Part shown: positions 1 to 8,905 of the stretch, one piece after another
Numbering within the stretch: position 1 is the stretch's first letter
Layout: each line of letters starts with the position of its first letter
Origin: Mucilaginibacter roseus
Lineage (GTDB): Bacteria; Bacteroidota; Bacteroidia; Sphingobacteriales; Sphingobacteriaceae
DNA: 64,000 nt
Reading direction: 5' to 3'
Assembly (NCBI RefSeq): GCF_021215455.1
Contig: NZ_JAJPWV010000002.1
Coordinates: forward strand, 434,001 to 498,000
Made by a program: the position numbers and the translations under genes
The notes under the pieces: generated by a model
Database searches by the model: none
What the model saw: the letters and a program-made list of their open reading frames with translations, nothing else
Told to the model about the DNA's origin: nothing

Positions 1-2181
1 TGTTGACAGTAGCATATCACCACGACCGATCAACTGATCAGCGCCGCCTGCATCCAGGATAGTACGTGAATCGATTTTCGAGAGTACCCTGAACGCCAGC
101 CTGGCCGGGAAGTTGGCCTTAATGGTACCGGTAATAATATTAACCGATGGCCTTTGCGTAGCAATAACCAGGTGAATACCCACCGCACGAGCCAGCTGCG
201 CCAAACGGGCAATCGGCATCTCCACCTCTTTACCGGCGGTCATCATCAGATCGGCAAACTCGTCGACTATGAGTACAATGAATGGTAGGAAACGGTGTTT
301 CTCCGGGTTAGGTATTTTACGGTTGATGAACTTGGCATTGTACTCCTTCAGGTTACGCACTTGCGCATCCTTTAGTAAGTCATAACGCTGATCCATCTCG
401 ATACATAGCGAGTTCAGCGTATTAATCACCTTTTTAGTATCAGTAATGATTGCGTCCGCCTCATCAGGCAATTTGGCCAAAAAGTGGCGCTCTATTTTAC
501 GGAACAGCGTTAACTCCACCTTTTTCGGGTCGACCAATACGAATTTCAACTCCGCCGGATGGCGCTTATACAGTAACGATACTAATATAGCATTGATACC
601 AACCGACTTACCCTGACCGGTAGCACCCGCCACCAGTAAGTGAGGCATCTTGGCCAAATCGGCAATAAATACTTCGTTAGAGATAGTTTTACCCAATGCA
701 ATAGGCAGATCCATGGTGGTATTCTGAAACTTCTCAGTAGCCAGTACCGAACGCATAGATACCATTTCCGGGTGCTGGTTAGGCACCTCAATACCAATAG
801 TACCCTTGCCCGGCATCGGCGCAATGATGCGGATGCCCAGGGCGGCGAGGCTCAGGGCGATATCGTCCTCCAGGTTCTTGATCTTGGAGATACGCACACC
901 CGGCGCCGGGATAATCTCGTACAGTGTAACTGTTGGGCCAATGGTCGCCTTTATCTTATCTATCTCGATATTATAATGATTAAGTGTTTCAACGATCTTA
1001 TTTTTATTGGCTTCGAGCTCCTCGGCATTAACAGCTATTTTGTTGGTACCGTAGTTTTCCAACAACTCCAGCGGTGGATATTTATAGCTAGCGAGGTCGA
1101 GCGTTGGGTCGAATGTACCGAACTGCTCAACCAGGTCATTCGCTTTGTCCGAGTCGCTTTTCTCAATGTTCAATACAGCCGTAGGGCGTTCTGTTTCAAC
1201 AGTTAAAGGTATCTCCTCTTCTTCCTCCGGCTCATGTATTATGCGCTCGTTCACTACCGGGTCAGGCGTAAGTACTACCGTTTCGTGGAAAACAGGTACT
1301 TCCTGCACTACCGGCTGGGGTCTTACCGGCTCAGTTTTTGGCACATTAGCCGCCAGTTTATCCCGCAGCGTTCCGTGGTTATTAGCGCGTGGCCATTCCA
1401 CCGGCGCTGATGGTTCTTCGTCTATCAAATCTACCGGTTCGGGCACTACATCCGGCACAGCCTCCGGCTTCACCTTTTGCTTGCGCTCCGGTAACTTAAA
1501 ATCGAGGTTATAAGCAATTATCAGTACGGTTAACGCGGCAAATACCAATATCCCCAAAACGCCGGTCTGCCCTATCTGCGCTTCCAATAAGCGGTTGCTC
1601 CAAAAACCGAACTGCCCTTCCAGGTAATGCGGGGTATCCCTGATGAACGAATGAAAAAAGCCGAACGCTATTGACAAAAATACGATACAAAATAAAGTAT
1701 AGGCCAGCATTTTACTTGTAGAGAACAAGCGCACCTTGAACAGCATGCGGTACCCCATCACAAAAAACACAAAAACAAACAGGAACGACGCTACGCCAAA
1801 CCATTCAAAAATAAACTGGTTGGCCAGCAAGGCTCCAAATTTACCCAGCCAGTTATCAACCACCGGGTCAATATTTTTCAGGGCGAGTTCCTGCGTGGTT
1901 TTAAAGAGGTTGTCCCAGCCGCCATTGGCTTTTGATACGTAGCTCTGATCCTCCTGCCAGGTAAAGAGGTATGAGGTAAAGGCCGTTAAAAAGAATAGCG
2001 AAAGTATAAGCAGGAACAAGCCGATCACTTTTACCAGGCGGCCGTCCTTTAAATCAAAAGAAGGCAAAACTTCGGGTTTTACCTTGAATATCTTGCTTTT
2101 TTCGGGCTTACCACCTGCGGTGCGGGGCTTATTTTCGTCCCTTATAGTATTTGTTTTAAACTGATTTACTCTTGGCGGCAT
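1..2181 (-). CDS. ftsK: DNA translocase FtsK (3' end cut by window edge)
   Basis: This is a FtsK/SpoIIIE-family ATPase, which pumps DNA and resolves chromosome dimers at the division septum. The reading frame is open from an ATG at 2181 to the first base of the window, 727 codons. Four hydrophobic segments lie in roughly the first 210 residues, followed by a Pro/Glu-rich linker. The FtsK alpha/beta region comes next, then the motor with Walker A GATGQGKS near residue 520 and Walker B VLIVDEFADLMM near 625. The ATQRPSVNIITGTIKANFP block is diagnostic of FtsK. The C-terminal end, including any gamma DNA-reading domain, is outside the window. Family assignment is very secure. The start is supported by the membrane anchor and by the absence of a closer alternative. 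Confidence 0.95.
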   Translation of the reverse strand, partial: MPPRVNQFKTNTIRDENKPRTAGGKPEKSKIFKVKPEVLPSFDLKDGRLVKVIGLFLLILSLFFLTAFTSYLFTWQEDQSYVSKANGGWDNLFKTTQELALKNIDPVVDNWLGKFGALLANQFIFEWFGVASFLFVFVFFVMGYRMLFKVRLFSTSKMLAYTLFCIVFLSIAFGFFHSFIRDTPHYLEGQFGFWSNRLLEAQIGQTGVLGILVFAALTVLIIAYNLDFKLPERKQKVKPEAVPDVVPEPVDLIDEEPSAPVEWPRANNHGTLRDKLAANVPKTEPVRPQPVVQEVPVFHETVVLTPDPVVNERIIHEPEEEEEIPLTVETERPTAVLNIEKSDSDKANDLVEQFGTFDPTLDLASYKYPPLELLENYGTNKIAVNAEELEANKNKIVETLNHYNIEIDKIKATIGPTVTLYEIIPAPGVRISKIKNLEDDIALSLAALGIRIIAPMPGKGTIGIEVPNQHPEMVSMRSVLATEKFQNTTMDLPIALGKTISNEVFIADLAKMPHLLVAGATGQGKSVGINAILVSLLYKRHPAELKFVLVDPKKVELTLFRKIERHFLAKLPDEADAIITDTKKVINTLNSLCIEMDQRYDLLKDAQVRNLKEYNAKFINRKIPNPEKHRFLPFIVLIVDEFADLMMTAGKEVEMPIARLAQLARAVGIHLVIATQRPSVNIITGTIKANFPARLAFRVLSKIDSRTILDAGGADQLIGRGDMLLST

Positions 2182-2353
2182 CTGCAATATCCTATAATAA
2201 TCTTCAAATATAAAGTTAATTAGTTAACAACTTATTTGGCGGCAGTTTTTAAAATTTGTTAGAAAAACGATAATAAATTCACGCTGAAACTTTTACCAAA
2301 CAAGCTGTAACTTATCTCGCGGCCATGTAGTCTCAATACCGAAACTCATCACA

Positions 2354-3670
2354 ATGAAAAAAACAATCTCCGCCTTAACATTACTCATTCTATTATCAGC
2401 AAACGCGTTTGCGCAAAATACCTTCAATAAATTAAAGCTCGATAGCCTGCTTGATGTACTGGCGGCAAACAACCGCAGAATAGCGAGCGTGGCCATCTCA
2501 CAAAACGGCAAAATTATTTACCAGAAAGCCACAGGCATAGCTGCAACAGGCGCACCGGCTACGGTAAATACCAAATACCGCGTTGGCTCCATCAGCAAAA
2601 TGTTTACGGCGACTTTGATTTTTCAGTTGATCGACGAAGGTAAACTCCGGTTGAGTGATCCATTATCAAAGTGGTACCCTAAAATACCCGAGGCTGATAA
2701 AATAACCATCGGCCTGATGTTAAAGCACCGCAGCGGGCTTTTCAATTTTACTAATGATAGTACCTACGCTACCTACTTTACTCAGCCGCAAACAGAGCAG
2801 CAGCAAATTGCCCGGTTTGAAAAACTACCGAAAGCGTTTGAGCCGGATACAAAATCGGCTTACAGCAACACCAATTACGTGCTGCTGGGTTTTATAGCGC
2901 AAAAAGTTACCGGCAAAACTTATGCGCAACTGATAAAGGAACGTATAGTTAATAAACTTGGCCTTACAAAAACATATGCAGGCGGTGCCATCAACCCTAA
3001 AAAAGGAGAAGCGCAATCTTTTAAATACCGCAACGGATGGCCACCGGAAACCGTTACCGATATGAGCGTGCCTGGCGGCGCAGGCGCTATTGTTTCTACA
3101 CCAGCCGATCTGGCGCGTTTTATTGAAGGATTATTTAATGGCAAACTGGTTAGCGACAACAGCCTGAATGTGATGAAAACACTTAACGGCAACTTCGGCT
3201 CGGGCATGTTTGCTTATCGCTTTGATGGCAAAACAGCCTTTGGCCATAACGGTAGTATTGATGCATTCAATTCAGCCCTGGCTTATTTTCCGGATGAAAA
3301 GCTTGCAGTAGCTATTTGCAGTAACGGCGGAACGTTTTCTGTTGATAACATGCTTTTGGCAGTTTTAAAAATTCACTTCGGGCAAGCTTACCAGCTACCC
3401 GTATTCAGCAACATTAAACTCAGCGATGCCGACCTGACAAAATACACCGGTGTTTACGGCATAACACAGGCTGCCGTGAAAATCACCGTGGCAAAAAAGG
3501 ACGCTGTGCTTACCGCGCAGGCAACCGGACAAAGTGATTTTCCGTTGGAACCTATCGGCCCGAATAAATTCAGCTTCGACCCCGCAGGCATCGTAATCAC
3601 CTTTAATACCGAAAAAGGCGAACTGAATATTGAACAAGGTGGCAGGGGCACCATATTTAAAAAGGAATAA
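2354..3670 (+). CDS. Secreted serine hydrolase, beta-lactamase (class C/PBP) fold
   Basis: The 438-residue protein begins with a signal peptide (MKKTISALTLLILLSANAFA, cleavage after A20). It carries the penicillin-binding-protein/class C beta-lactamase motifs: SISK at 79-82 (catalytic Ser79 and Lys82), YSN at 170-172 and HNG at 298-300 in the place of KTG. The HNG variant is typical of the esterase or peptidase-like members (Pfam Beta-lactamase, PF00144) rather than true beta-lactamases. The last 100 residues form a separate beta-rich tail common in Bacteroidota members. It is expected in the periplasm or at the cell surface. The substrate cannot be read from sequence; D-amino peptides or esters are possible. 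It stands alone, divergent from ftsK and convergent with the glycosylase gene only 3 bp away. Confidence 0.85.
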   Translation: MKKTISALTLLILLSANAFAQNTFNKLKLDSLLDVLAANNRRIASVAISQNGKIIYQKATGIAATGAPATVNTKYRVGSISKMFTATLIFQLIDEGKLRLSDPLSKWYPKIPEADKITIGLMLKHRSGLFNFTNDSTYATYFTQPQTEQQQIARFEKLPKAFEPDTKSAYSNTNYVLLGFIAQKVTGKTYAQLIKERIVNKLGLTKTYAGGAINPKKGEAQSFKYRNGWPPETVTDMSVPGGAGAIVSTPADLARFIEGLFNGKLVSDNSLNVMKTLNGNFGSGMFAYRFDGKTAFGHNGSIDAFNSALAYFPDEKLAVAICSNGGTFSVDNMLLAVLKIHFGQAYQLPVFSNIKLSDADLTKYTGVYGITQAAVKITVAKKDAVLTAQATGQSDFPLEPIGPNKFSFDPAGIVITFNTEKGELNIEQGGRGTIFKKE

Positions 3671-3673
3671 AAG

Positions 3674-4408
3674 TTACTTATATAACTTTTGGCATTTGTT
3701 GCAGTAGTAGCACCAGCGTTTGGTTTTACCCAGTTCCTGCTTTTTGAAGGGCACATGGTTGCGGGGGCATTCTCCCTGCTCATAGGCCTGCCAGTTACGG
3801 CTCAGGGTTCCGGCTTGTTTTTGTTCCAAAAAATCAAAGGTATAAGCAACTGTTTGACTGATCAGTTGCTTTAATTTTGGAGCGGGGATGGAACCGGCGA
3901 TACTTTCGGGATGTACCTTGGAGCGGAACAGCGCCTCATTTTTAATGATGTTGCCTACGCCGGAGAATATCTGCTGATCCATCAATACATCGCAGATCAT
4001 GTAGTTAGGTGCAGCCTTTATTTTTTCAATGGCTTTTTTGGTATTGAATTCATCATTCATGATGTCGGCCTGCCAATCATAAATATTGTCAAGGTCTTCC
4101 TCGATCAACAGTAGTTTGGCTACATAAAAATATAGTATTCCGTTAGTAAACTCCAGTTGTAAAACGGCGTTATTTTTTCCACGCTCATCAATTTTATAGG
4201 AGCCAAAAAGCATAAAATGCACACGAACGGTTAGCTTGCCAAAACATAACAACAGGTGTTTGCCCCAGCTTTTAATGTCCGTAAGTACTTTACCCTCGAG
4301 CATGGCGGGTTCAAAAGCCGGGGTGTAACCTTGCGCCGCCATCACCCTTTTACCTTTAAATTTTTGCAGGTTGTTTTTTGCGATGATGATAGTAGGGCCT
4401 TCAGGCAT
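3674..4408 (-). CDS. Fpg/Nei-family DNA glycosylase with CHCC zinc finger
   Basis: This 244-residue base-excision repair enzyme removes oxidised bases and nicks the abasic site. The mature N-terminus would be Pro2-Glu3 (MPEGPT), the catalytic pair of the family. The conserved beta-lysine is K50 in SWGKHLLL. The helix-two-turn-helix is seen in QIFSGVGNIIKNEALFRS. The C-terminal zinc finger departs from the usual four cysteines: the likely ligands are C214, H218, C236 and C239, with an extra C233. That CHCC arrangement is more like Nei2-type relatives than canonical Fpg, so an mutM or nei symbol is not given. It is 3 bp from the convergent hydrolase gene, and the divergent neighbour is the amine oxidase. 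A second, zincless relative lies at 49150-49923. Confidence 0.85.
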   Translation of the reverse strand: MPEGPTIIIAKNNLQKFKGKRVMAAQGYTPAFEPAMLEGKVLTDIKSWGKHLLLCFGKLTVRVHFMLFGSYKIDERGKNNAVLQLEFTNGILYFYVAKLLLIEEDLDNIYDWQADIMNDEFNTKKAIEKIKAAPNYMICDVLMDQQIFSGVGNIIKNEALFRSKVHPESIAGSIPAPKLKQLISQTVAYTFDFLEQKQAGTLSRNWQAYEQGECPRNHVPFKKQELGKTKRWCYYCNKCQKLYK

Positions 4409-4500
4409 TTGTAAAATAATTTATCATTTATAACAACCCGCGGCCTGTTGGATTGTTGTTGACCCCGAGGTTTTGTTTATTTGTCTTATCTCCCTCACTC

Positions 4501-5817
4501 ATGAAAAAAACAGACGTACTGATTATCGGCGCCGGTGCCTCAGGTTTAATGGCGGCTTATCAATTAACTAAGGCGGGTAAAACTGTTACCGTGCTTGAGG
4601 CGCGCAACCGTACGGGCGGACGTATTCATACCATTTACAATGAATTGTTTTTTCAGCAGGCCGAGCTCGGTGCCGAATTTGTGCATGGCAACCTGCCCGT
4701 TACCTTACAGTTGCTGGATGAGGCCGGATTAAAATACCAGCAAGCCGGGTTTGAAATGTGGCAATATGATAACGGGCGTTTCTCTCAAAACGATGAAATA
4801 ACCGAAGGTTGGGACAATATGCTGGATAAGCTTAACGAGCTTAATGAGGACATGCCCCTGCTCGACTTTCTGAACAAGCATTTTGCTGATGAGCATTATG
4901 CCGATCTGCGTAAAAGCGCCATACGCTTTGTTTCGGGTTATGATACTGCCGACCCTGCCCTGGCCAGCGCCAAAGCCCTGGGCAACGAGTGGACCAATGA
5001 AGAGGACGACCAGTACCGCGTTACGCCGGGTTATTGCCGTATGGTAAAGTACCTGGTAGATACTTGCAAGCTGGCAGGCAACAGCATTGTGTTAAATACC
5101 ATTATCAAGGAATTAAGGTGGCATGCGGGTAATGTTACAGCTGTTTCTGCCGACGGCAATGAATATTCGGCAACCAAAGCGATTATCGCCCTACCGCTTG
5201 GTGTTTTAAAGGCGCCAACCTCAGCATCCAGTTCTGTTAAGTTTAGCCCGGATATTCCCGGCCATTTAAAAGCCACACAAAATATAGGTTTCGGTGCTAT
5301 CATTAAAATATTGCTTGAGTTTGATGAAGCCTTTTGGCATAGCGAGCAGGTGGCACGTTTGGCTGGCGCCGATCTGAAAGATATGGGCTTTTTGCTGAGT
5401 AACGAAGTCATACCTACGTGGTGGACACAGGCCCCCAAAGCAACACCTGTACTTACCGGCTGGCTGGGCGGCCCGCAAGCGTTTGATAAAAAGGATGTGA
5501 GTAATGAGGATATGCTGCAACAGGCCTTAGCATCATTAAGCCATATATTTAAAATTGCGCCCGAAGTGCTAAAGAACAAACTCATAGCCTGGAACATTGC
5601 CAACTGGACCGCTGACCCGTTTACGCTTGGCTCCTACGCTTATGATATGGTGGGCAGCGATAAGGCACGCGAGGTATTATATCAACCAATTGAGGATACC
5701 CTGTACTTTTGCGGTGAATACTTATATGAAGGCGCTGCAATGGGCACCGTTGAGGCTGCGTTGAGCAGCGGGAAAAACGTGGCGGAGCGAATACACCTCA
5801 CCCCGGCCCTCTCCTGA
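4501..5817 (+). CDS. Flavin monoamine oxidase family protein
   Basis: The protein is 438 residues from the ATG at 4501, chosen because the FAD-binding GAGASG motif then begins near residue 9 (MKKTDVLIIGAGASG); an upstream in-frame start at 4453 would add an unlikely 16-residue head. The second dinucleotide-fold signature ARNRTGGRI and the C-terminal FAD contact region YEGAAMGTVEAALSSG are present, as in amine oxidases (Pfam PF01593). It should oxidise a primary or secondary amine with release of hydrogen peroxide; the substrate is unknown. No signal peptide is seen, so it is probably cytoplasmic. The 3' end is odd: the last residues (LTPALS) and the stop codon are encoded by an interspersed palindromic repeat, with TGA sitting in its loop. 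Confidence 0.85.
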   Translation: MKKTDVLIIGAGASGLMAAYQLTKAGKTVTVLEARNRTGGRIHTIYNELFFQQAELGAEFVHGNLPVTLQLLDEAGLKYQQAGFEMWQYDNGRFSQNDEITEGWDNMLDKLNELNEDMPLLDFLNKHFADEHYADLRKSAIRFVSGYDTADPALASAKALGNEWTNEEDDQYRVTPGYCRMVKYLVDTCKLAGNSIVLNTIIKELRWHAGNVTAVSADGNEYSATKAIIALPLGVLKAPTSASSSVKFSPDIPGHLKATQNIGFGAIIKILLEFDEAFWHSEQVARLAGADLKDMGFLLSNEVIPTWWTQAPKATPVLTGWLGGPQAFDKKDVSNEDMLQQALASLSHIFKIAPEVLKNKLIAWNIANWTADPFTLGSYAYDMVGSDKAREVLYQPIEDTLYFCGEYLYEGAAMGTVEAALSSGKNVAERIHLTPALS

Positions 5818-5825
5818 GGAGAGGG
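5807..5825. repeat. Palindromic repeat spanning the amine oxidase stop codon
   Basis: CCCTCTCC (5807-5814) and GGAGAGGG (5818-5825) form a perfect 8-bp stem around the three-base loop TGA. That loop is the stop codon of the amine oxidase gene. The flanking CCTCACCCCGG belongs to the same kind of intergenic repeat. It could act as a weak terminator hairpin, although only a T-run beginning at 5828 follows. Confidence 0.75.
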
Positions 5826-5854
5826 AGTTTTTTTAAAGCTTCGATTGCGACCTT

Positions 5855-6030
5855 TTTAAAGCCCTCTCCTATGGGGGGGGGATTTAGGAGGGGTTATTAC
5901 GAGGGTAAATCTGCCGCTAATTGCCTCACCACCCTCTAAATCTGCATCAAACTCTGATTTTCACTACTAAAACATCATTTAACAAAGGATTTTTAAAGTC
6001 CTCCCCTTTGGGGAGGATTTAGGAGGGGTG
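5855..6030. repeat. Two direct copies of a GATTTAGGAGGGG-type repeat
   Basis: Two short repeats in the same orientation bracket this stretch. The first (about 5855-5895) reads TTTTTAAAGCCCTCTCC, then a G-run, then GATTTAGGAGGGG. The second (about 5990-6028) reads TTTTTAAAGTCCTCCCC, then TTTGGGGAG, then GATTTAGGAGGGG. The inner C-run and G-run can pair. Between them lie about 95 bp without a gene. Such C/G-rich palindromes recur between genes in sphingobacteria. The third member of this cluster is the palindrome at 5807-5825. Confidence 0.65.
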
Positions 6031-6061
6031 CACATTCCCTATAAATTACCATATTTGCAGC

Positions 6062-7396
6062 ATGAGCAAACTTTGGCAAAAAACAACCAACGTTAACCAG
6101 TTAGTAGAAGATTTTACCGTGGGCCGCGACCGCGAGTTTGACCGCCAGATGGCCGCGTTTGATGTGCTTGGCTCGCTGGCGCATACGCGTATGCTGCAAA
6201 GCATCAACCTGATGAGCACCGAGGATCTTGAGTTAGTACAGGCCGAACTAAAAAACATTTACAAAGAAATTGCTGACGGCGACTTTGTTATTGAAGATAA
6301 CGTGGAGGACGTACACTCGCAAGTAGAGTTGATGCTTACCCGCCGCATTGGCGAGGCCGGCAAAAAAATTCACAGTGGCCGCTCACGTAACGACCAAGTA
6401 CTGGTTGACCTGAAACTGTTTTTTCGCCATGAGTTACAGCAGGTGGTTGTTGAAACAGAGAACCTGTTTAAGCAATTAATTAAACTAAGCGAAAAACATA
6501 AGGATGTATTGCTGCCTGGTTATACCCACTTACAGGTGGCCATGCCATCATCATTCGGCCTGTGGTTTGGCGCTTATGCCGAAAGTTTGGCCGATGACCT
6601 GGAGCTGGTGCTGGCAGCTTATAAAATCACTAACAAAAACCCATTAGGTTCGGCGGCGGGTTATGGTTCATCGTTCCCACTTAACCGTACACTTACAACG
6701 CAGTTGCTGGGCTTTGAAAGTTTAAATTACAACGTGGTTTACGCGCAGATGGGACGCGGCAAAACCGAACGTATCATCGCGCAGGCGCTATCATCCGTAG
6801 CGGCAACACTGGCTAAAATGGCTATGGACCAATGCCTGTACCTGAGCCAAAACTTCGCCTTTGTAAGTTACCCGGAAAACCTGACCACCGGCAGCAGCAT
6901 CATGCCACACAAAAAGAATCCGGATGTGTGGGAAATTATGCGCGGTAAATGTAACCGCCTGCAAGCCCTGCCCAATGATGTGGCCATGATGACCACGAAC
7001 CTGCCATCAGGCTATCACCGCGAACTCCAACTGTTAAAAGAGCTATTGTTCCCGGCGTTTACCGAGCTAAAGAATTGCTTGCACATGGCCACTTTTATGC
7101 TGCAAAACATCGAGGTAAAAACCAATATTCTGGACGACCCTAAATATGCTTACCTGTTTAGCGTTGAAGAGGTGAACAAACAGGTGCTTGATGGTGTACC
7201 ATTCCGCGATGCTTATAAGCAAGTGGGCTTAGCTATTGAGCAAGGCAACTTTAACCCCGAAAAAACCGTGAACCATACCCATGAGGGCAGCATTGGCAAC
7301 CCAGGTAACGAGCACATCAGCGCGGCGTTCAATGAATTACTATCGAATTTTAAATTTGATAAAGTTGAACAGGCTGTAAACAAATTGGTTGAATAA
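6062..7396 (+). CDS. argH: Argininosuccinate lyase
   Basis: ArgH cleaves argininosuccinate to arginine and fumarate, the last step of arginine synthesis, in the cytoplasm as a tetramer. The 444-residue length is typical. Family signatures are all present: HSGRSRND at 104-111, the TH block in PGYTHLQVAMPSS near 152-164, and the fumarase/lyase signature GSSIMPHKKNP at 277-287 with the catalytic serine. The ATG follows a CATATTTG element by only six bases, a near match to the Bacteroidota -7 box, so its transcript may have a very short leader. It stands alone here rather than next to argG. The ArgE-like deacetylase at 25114-26178 belongs to the same pathway. Confidence 0.95.
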   Translation: MSKLWQKTTNVNQLVEDFTVGRDREFDRQMAAFDVLGSLAHTRMLQSINLMSTEDLELVQAELKNIYKEIADGDFVIEDNVEDVHSQVELMLTRRIGEAGKKIHSGRSRNDQVLVDLKLFFRHELQQVVVETENLFKQLIKLSEKHKDVLLPGYTHLQVAMPSSFGLWFGAYAESLADDLELVLAAYKITNKNPLGSAAGYGSSFPLNRTLTTQLLGFESLNYNVVYAQMGRGKTERIIAQALSSVAATLAKMAMDQCLYLSQNFAFVSYPENLTTGSSIMPHKKNPDVWEIMRGKCNRLQALPNDVAMMTTNLPSGYHRELQLLKELLFPAFTELKNCLHMATFMLQNIEVKTNILDDPKYAYLFSVEEVNKQVLDGVPFRDAYKQVGLAIEQGNFNPEKTVNHTHEGSIGNPGNEHISAAFNELLSNFKFDKVEQAVNKLVE

Positions 7397-7408
7397 TTAT
7401 CAAAATAC

Positions 7409-7449
7409 GATCAGGTATAGGTAGATTTACATTAAACTTATACCTGATC
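7409..7449. promoter_or_regulatory. Perfect 11-bp inverted repeat just before a start codon
   Basis: GATCAGGTATA (7409-7419) is exactly mirrored by TATACCTGATC (7439-7449), separated by 19 bases. The right arm ends one base before the ATG at 7451. No T-run follows, so it does not look like the argH terminator. It could be a repressor-binding operator or an mRNA hairpin masking the start of the thioredoxin-fold lipoprotein gene; which one is not decidable from sequence. Confidence 0.6.
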
Positions 7450-7450
7450 T

Positions 7451-8560
7451 ATGAATACAACTACCCGCTTTTTATTTCTCGCGTTTGCCGTGTTAACTTT
7501 TTCGGCCTGCAAACAAAATAACTCCGTTATCATTAAAGGTGATATTAAAGGGCTGAATACCGATTTCATCTATCTATCCAAAACCTATCCGATAGGTAGC
7601 GAGCCATTTGATTCGGCCAAAGTTAACAGTGGCAAGTTTGAATTCAACATCCATCCCGACACGACCATGGAACCTGACCTGGTTAAGTTGACCTATAACC
7701 GTGACGGCAAACAGGAAGTGCTATTTGTAACAAGTAAGGATGCCAGGATGACAACCCATGGCTTGAATAGTTACGATAGCTTTATGATCGAACCCGGCAC
7801 CATTGAACTTAAGGGCGATTTATCAAAACCCAACGCTAAAACAATGCTTACGGGCGGAGTGCAAAACAAATTTTACTTTAAAAATAGCGATCTACCTTAT
7901 AAAAGAATCAGTATTGATACCATCCAAAGCAAAGCCCAGGCTGCAAGTATAAACAAACTCATAAAAGAAACGCCCAACACTTATTATGGTCTGTTCGCCA
8001 TGGGTAACCTGCGTTACAGCTTTGACCACAAAACCCTTGAAAGCTTTTACAACAACTTTAGCAACGATGTAAAGGCATCAACCAAAGGCCGGAGTTTAAA
8101 ACGGTTTATTGACGATCAGCCACCAGGTAAAGATATCTTTATTCAAAGCCGCCTTACTGATCAGCACGATAAATTACTGCCCGTGCTCGACAGCGCCAAA
8201 AAGCTGAACATTGTAGTTTTTTGGGCAAGTTGGTGCGGCCCCTGCCGGCAGGAAATACCGTCGCTTAAAAAGATTTACAACCAACTTCCGGCTAAGGATG
8301 TGCGTATTGTCAGCATTTCAGTTGATGATAACAAAAACGATTGGGAAACCGCTATGGCGCAGGAAAAGATGCCCTGGCAGCAACTTTTAATACAACCCGC
8401 GGAGAAATACCGTGCCGACTCCCGTTACAACTTAGGCTTTATTCCGCAAATCTACATCGTGGATCAGCATAATAAGGTTGTTAAAAAAATTGACGGTTAT
8501 GAAGAAGGCGGCGATAAGGAGATCATAAAATTTATAGATCAGTATCTGGCAAAAAGCTGA
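7451..8560 (+). CDS. TlpA-like thioredoxin-fold lipoprotein with DUF4369-type N-domain
   Basis: The 369-residue protein begins with a lipoprotein signal ending LTFSAC, so Cys20 would be lipidated. Residues about 25-130 are a beta-rich domain like DUF4369, usual at the front of Bacteroidota TlpA proteins. A helical linker leads to a C-terminal thioredoxin fold with the redox motif WCGPC at 261-265 and the cis-proline region FIPQIYIVD. It is expected to be a membrane-anchored periplasmic thiol-disulfide oxidoreductase, perhaps in cytochrome maturation or repair of oxidised proteins. Its start codon abuts the inverted repeat at 7409-7449. The SMR transporter gene begins 11 bp after its stop and probably shares the transcript. 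Confidence 0.88.
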   Translation: MNTTTRFLFLAFAVLTFSACKQNNSVIIKGDIKGLNTDFIYLSKTYPIGSEPFDSAKVNSGKFEFNIHPDTTMEPDLVKLTYNRDGKQEVLFVTSKDARMTTHGLNSYDSFMIEPGTIELKGDLSKPNAKTMLTGGVQNKFYFKNSDLPYKRISIDTIQSKAQAASINKLIKETPNTYYGLFAMGNLRYSFDHKTLESFYNNFSNDVKASTKGRSLKRFIDDQPPGKDIFIQSRLTDQHDKLLPVLDSAKKLNIVVFWASWCGPCRQEIPSLKKIYNQLPAKDVRIVSISVDDNKNDWETAMAQEKMPWQQLLIQPAEKYRADSRYNLGFIPQIYIVDQHNKVVKKIDGYEEGGDKEIIKFIDQYLAKS

Positions 8561-8571
8561 TATTTGCCGGC

Positions 8572-8901
8572 ATGAACTGGTTTATTCTCATCATTGCCGG
8601 GCTTTGCGAGGTTGGCTTCACCACCTGTTTAGGTAAAGCTAAAGAAGCTTCGGGCAGCCTGTACTGGTCGTGGATTGGCGGCTTTCTGTTTTTTTTGACC
8701 CTGAGCATGATCCTGTTGTACAAAGCTACTCAAACCCTGCCCCTGGGCACAGCCTACGCGGTGTGGACGGGCATCGGCGCGGCAGGTACGGTACTTATCG
8801 GCATCCTGTTTTTTAAAGAGCCTGCCAGTTTTTGGCGTTTATTTTTTATCGTTACGCTGATAAGTTCAATTGTTGGGCTTAAATTTGTATCCTCACATTA
8901 A
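8572..8901 (+). CDS. Small multidrug resistance family transporter, SugE/Gdx-like
   Basis: This 109-residue protein has four hydrophobic helices and the family's membrane glutamate (Glu13 in AGLCEVGF). The motif LPLGTAYAVWTGIGAAG is characteristic of SMR proteins and particularly of SugE/Gdx guanidinium exporters. These work as dual-topology dimers in the inner membrane, exchanging protons for small cations. The Gdx rather than EmrE assignment is an inference from the overall likeness. No guanidine riboswitch could fit, because the preceding gene ends only 11 bp upstream. The start is ATG, with a GATATTTG element just ahead that could give an internal promoter. Confidence 0.85.
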   Translation: MNWFILIIAGLCEVGFTTCLGKAKEASGSLYWSWIGGFLFFLTLSMILLYKATQTLPLGTAYAVWTGIGAAGTVLIGILFFKEPASFWRLFFIVTLISSIVGLKFVSSH

Positions 8902-8905
8902 TACT

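Noticed and set aside
8561..8571. Guanidine riboswitch before the SugE-like gene
   Set aside because: Only 11 bases separate it from the preceding gene, too few for any riboswitch.
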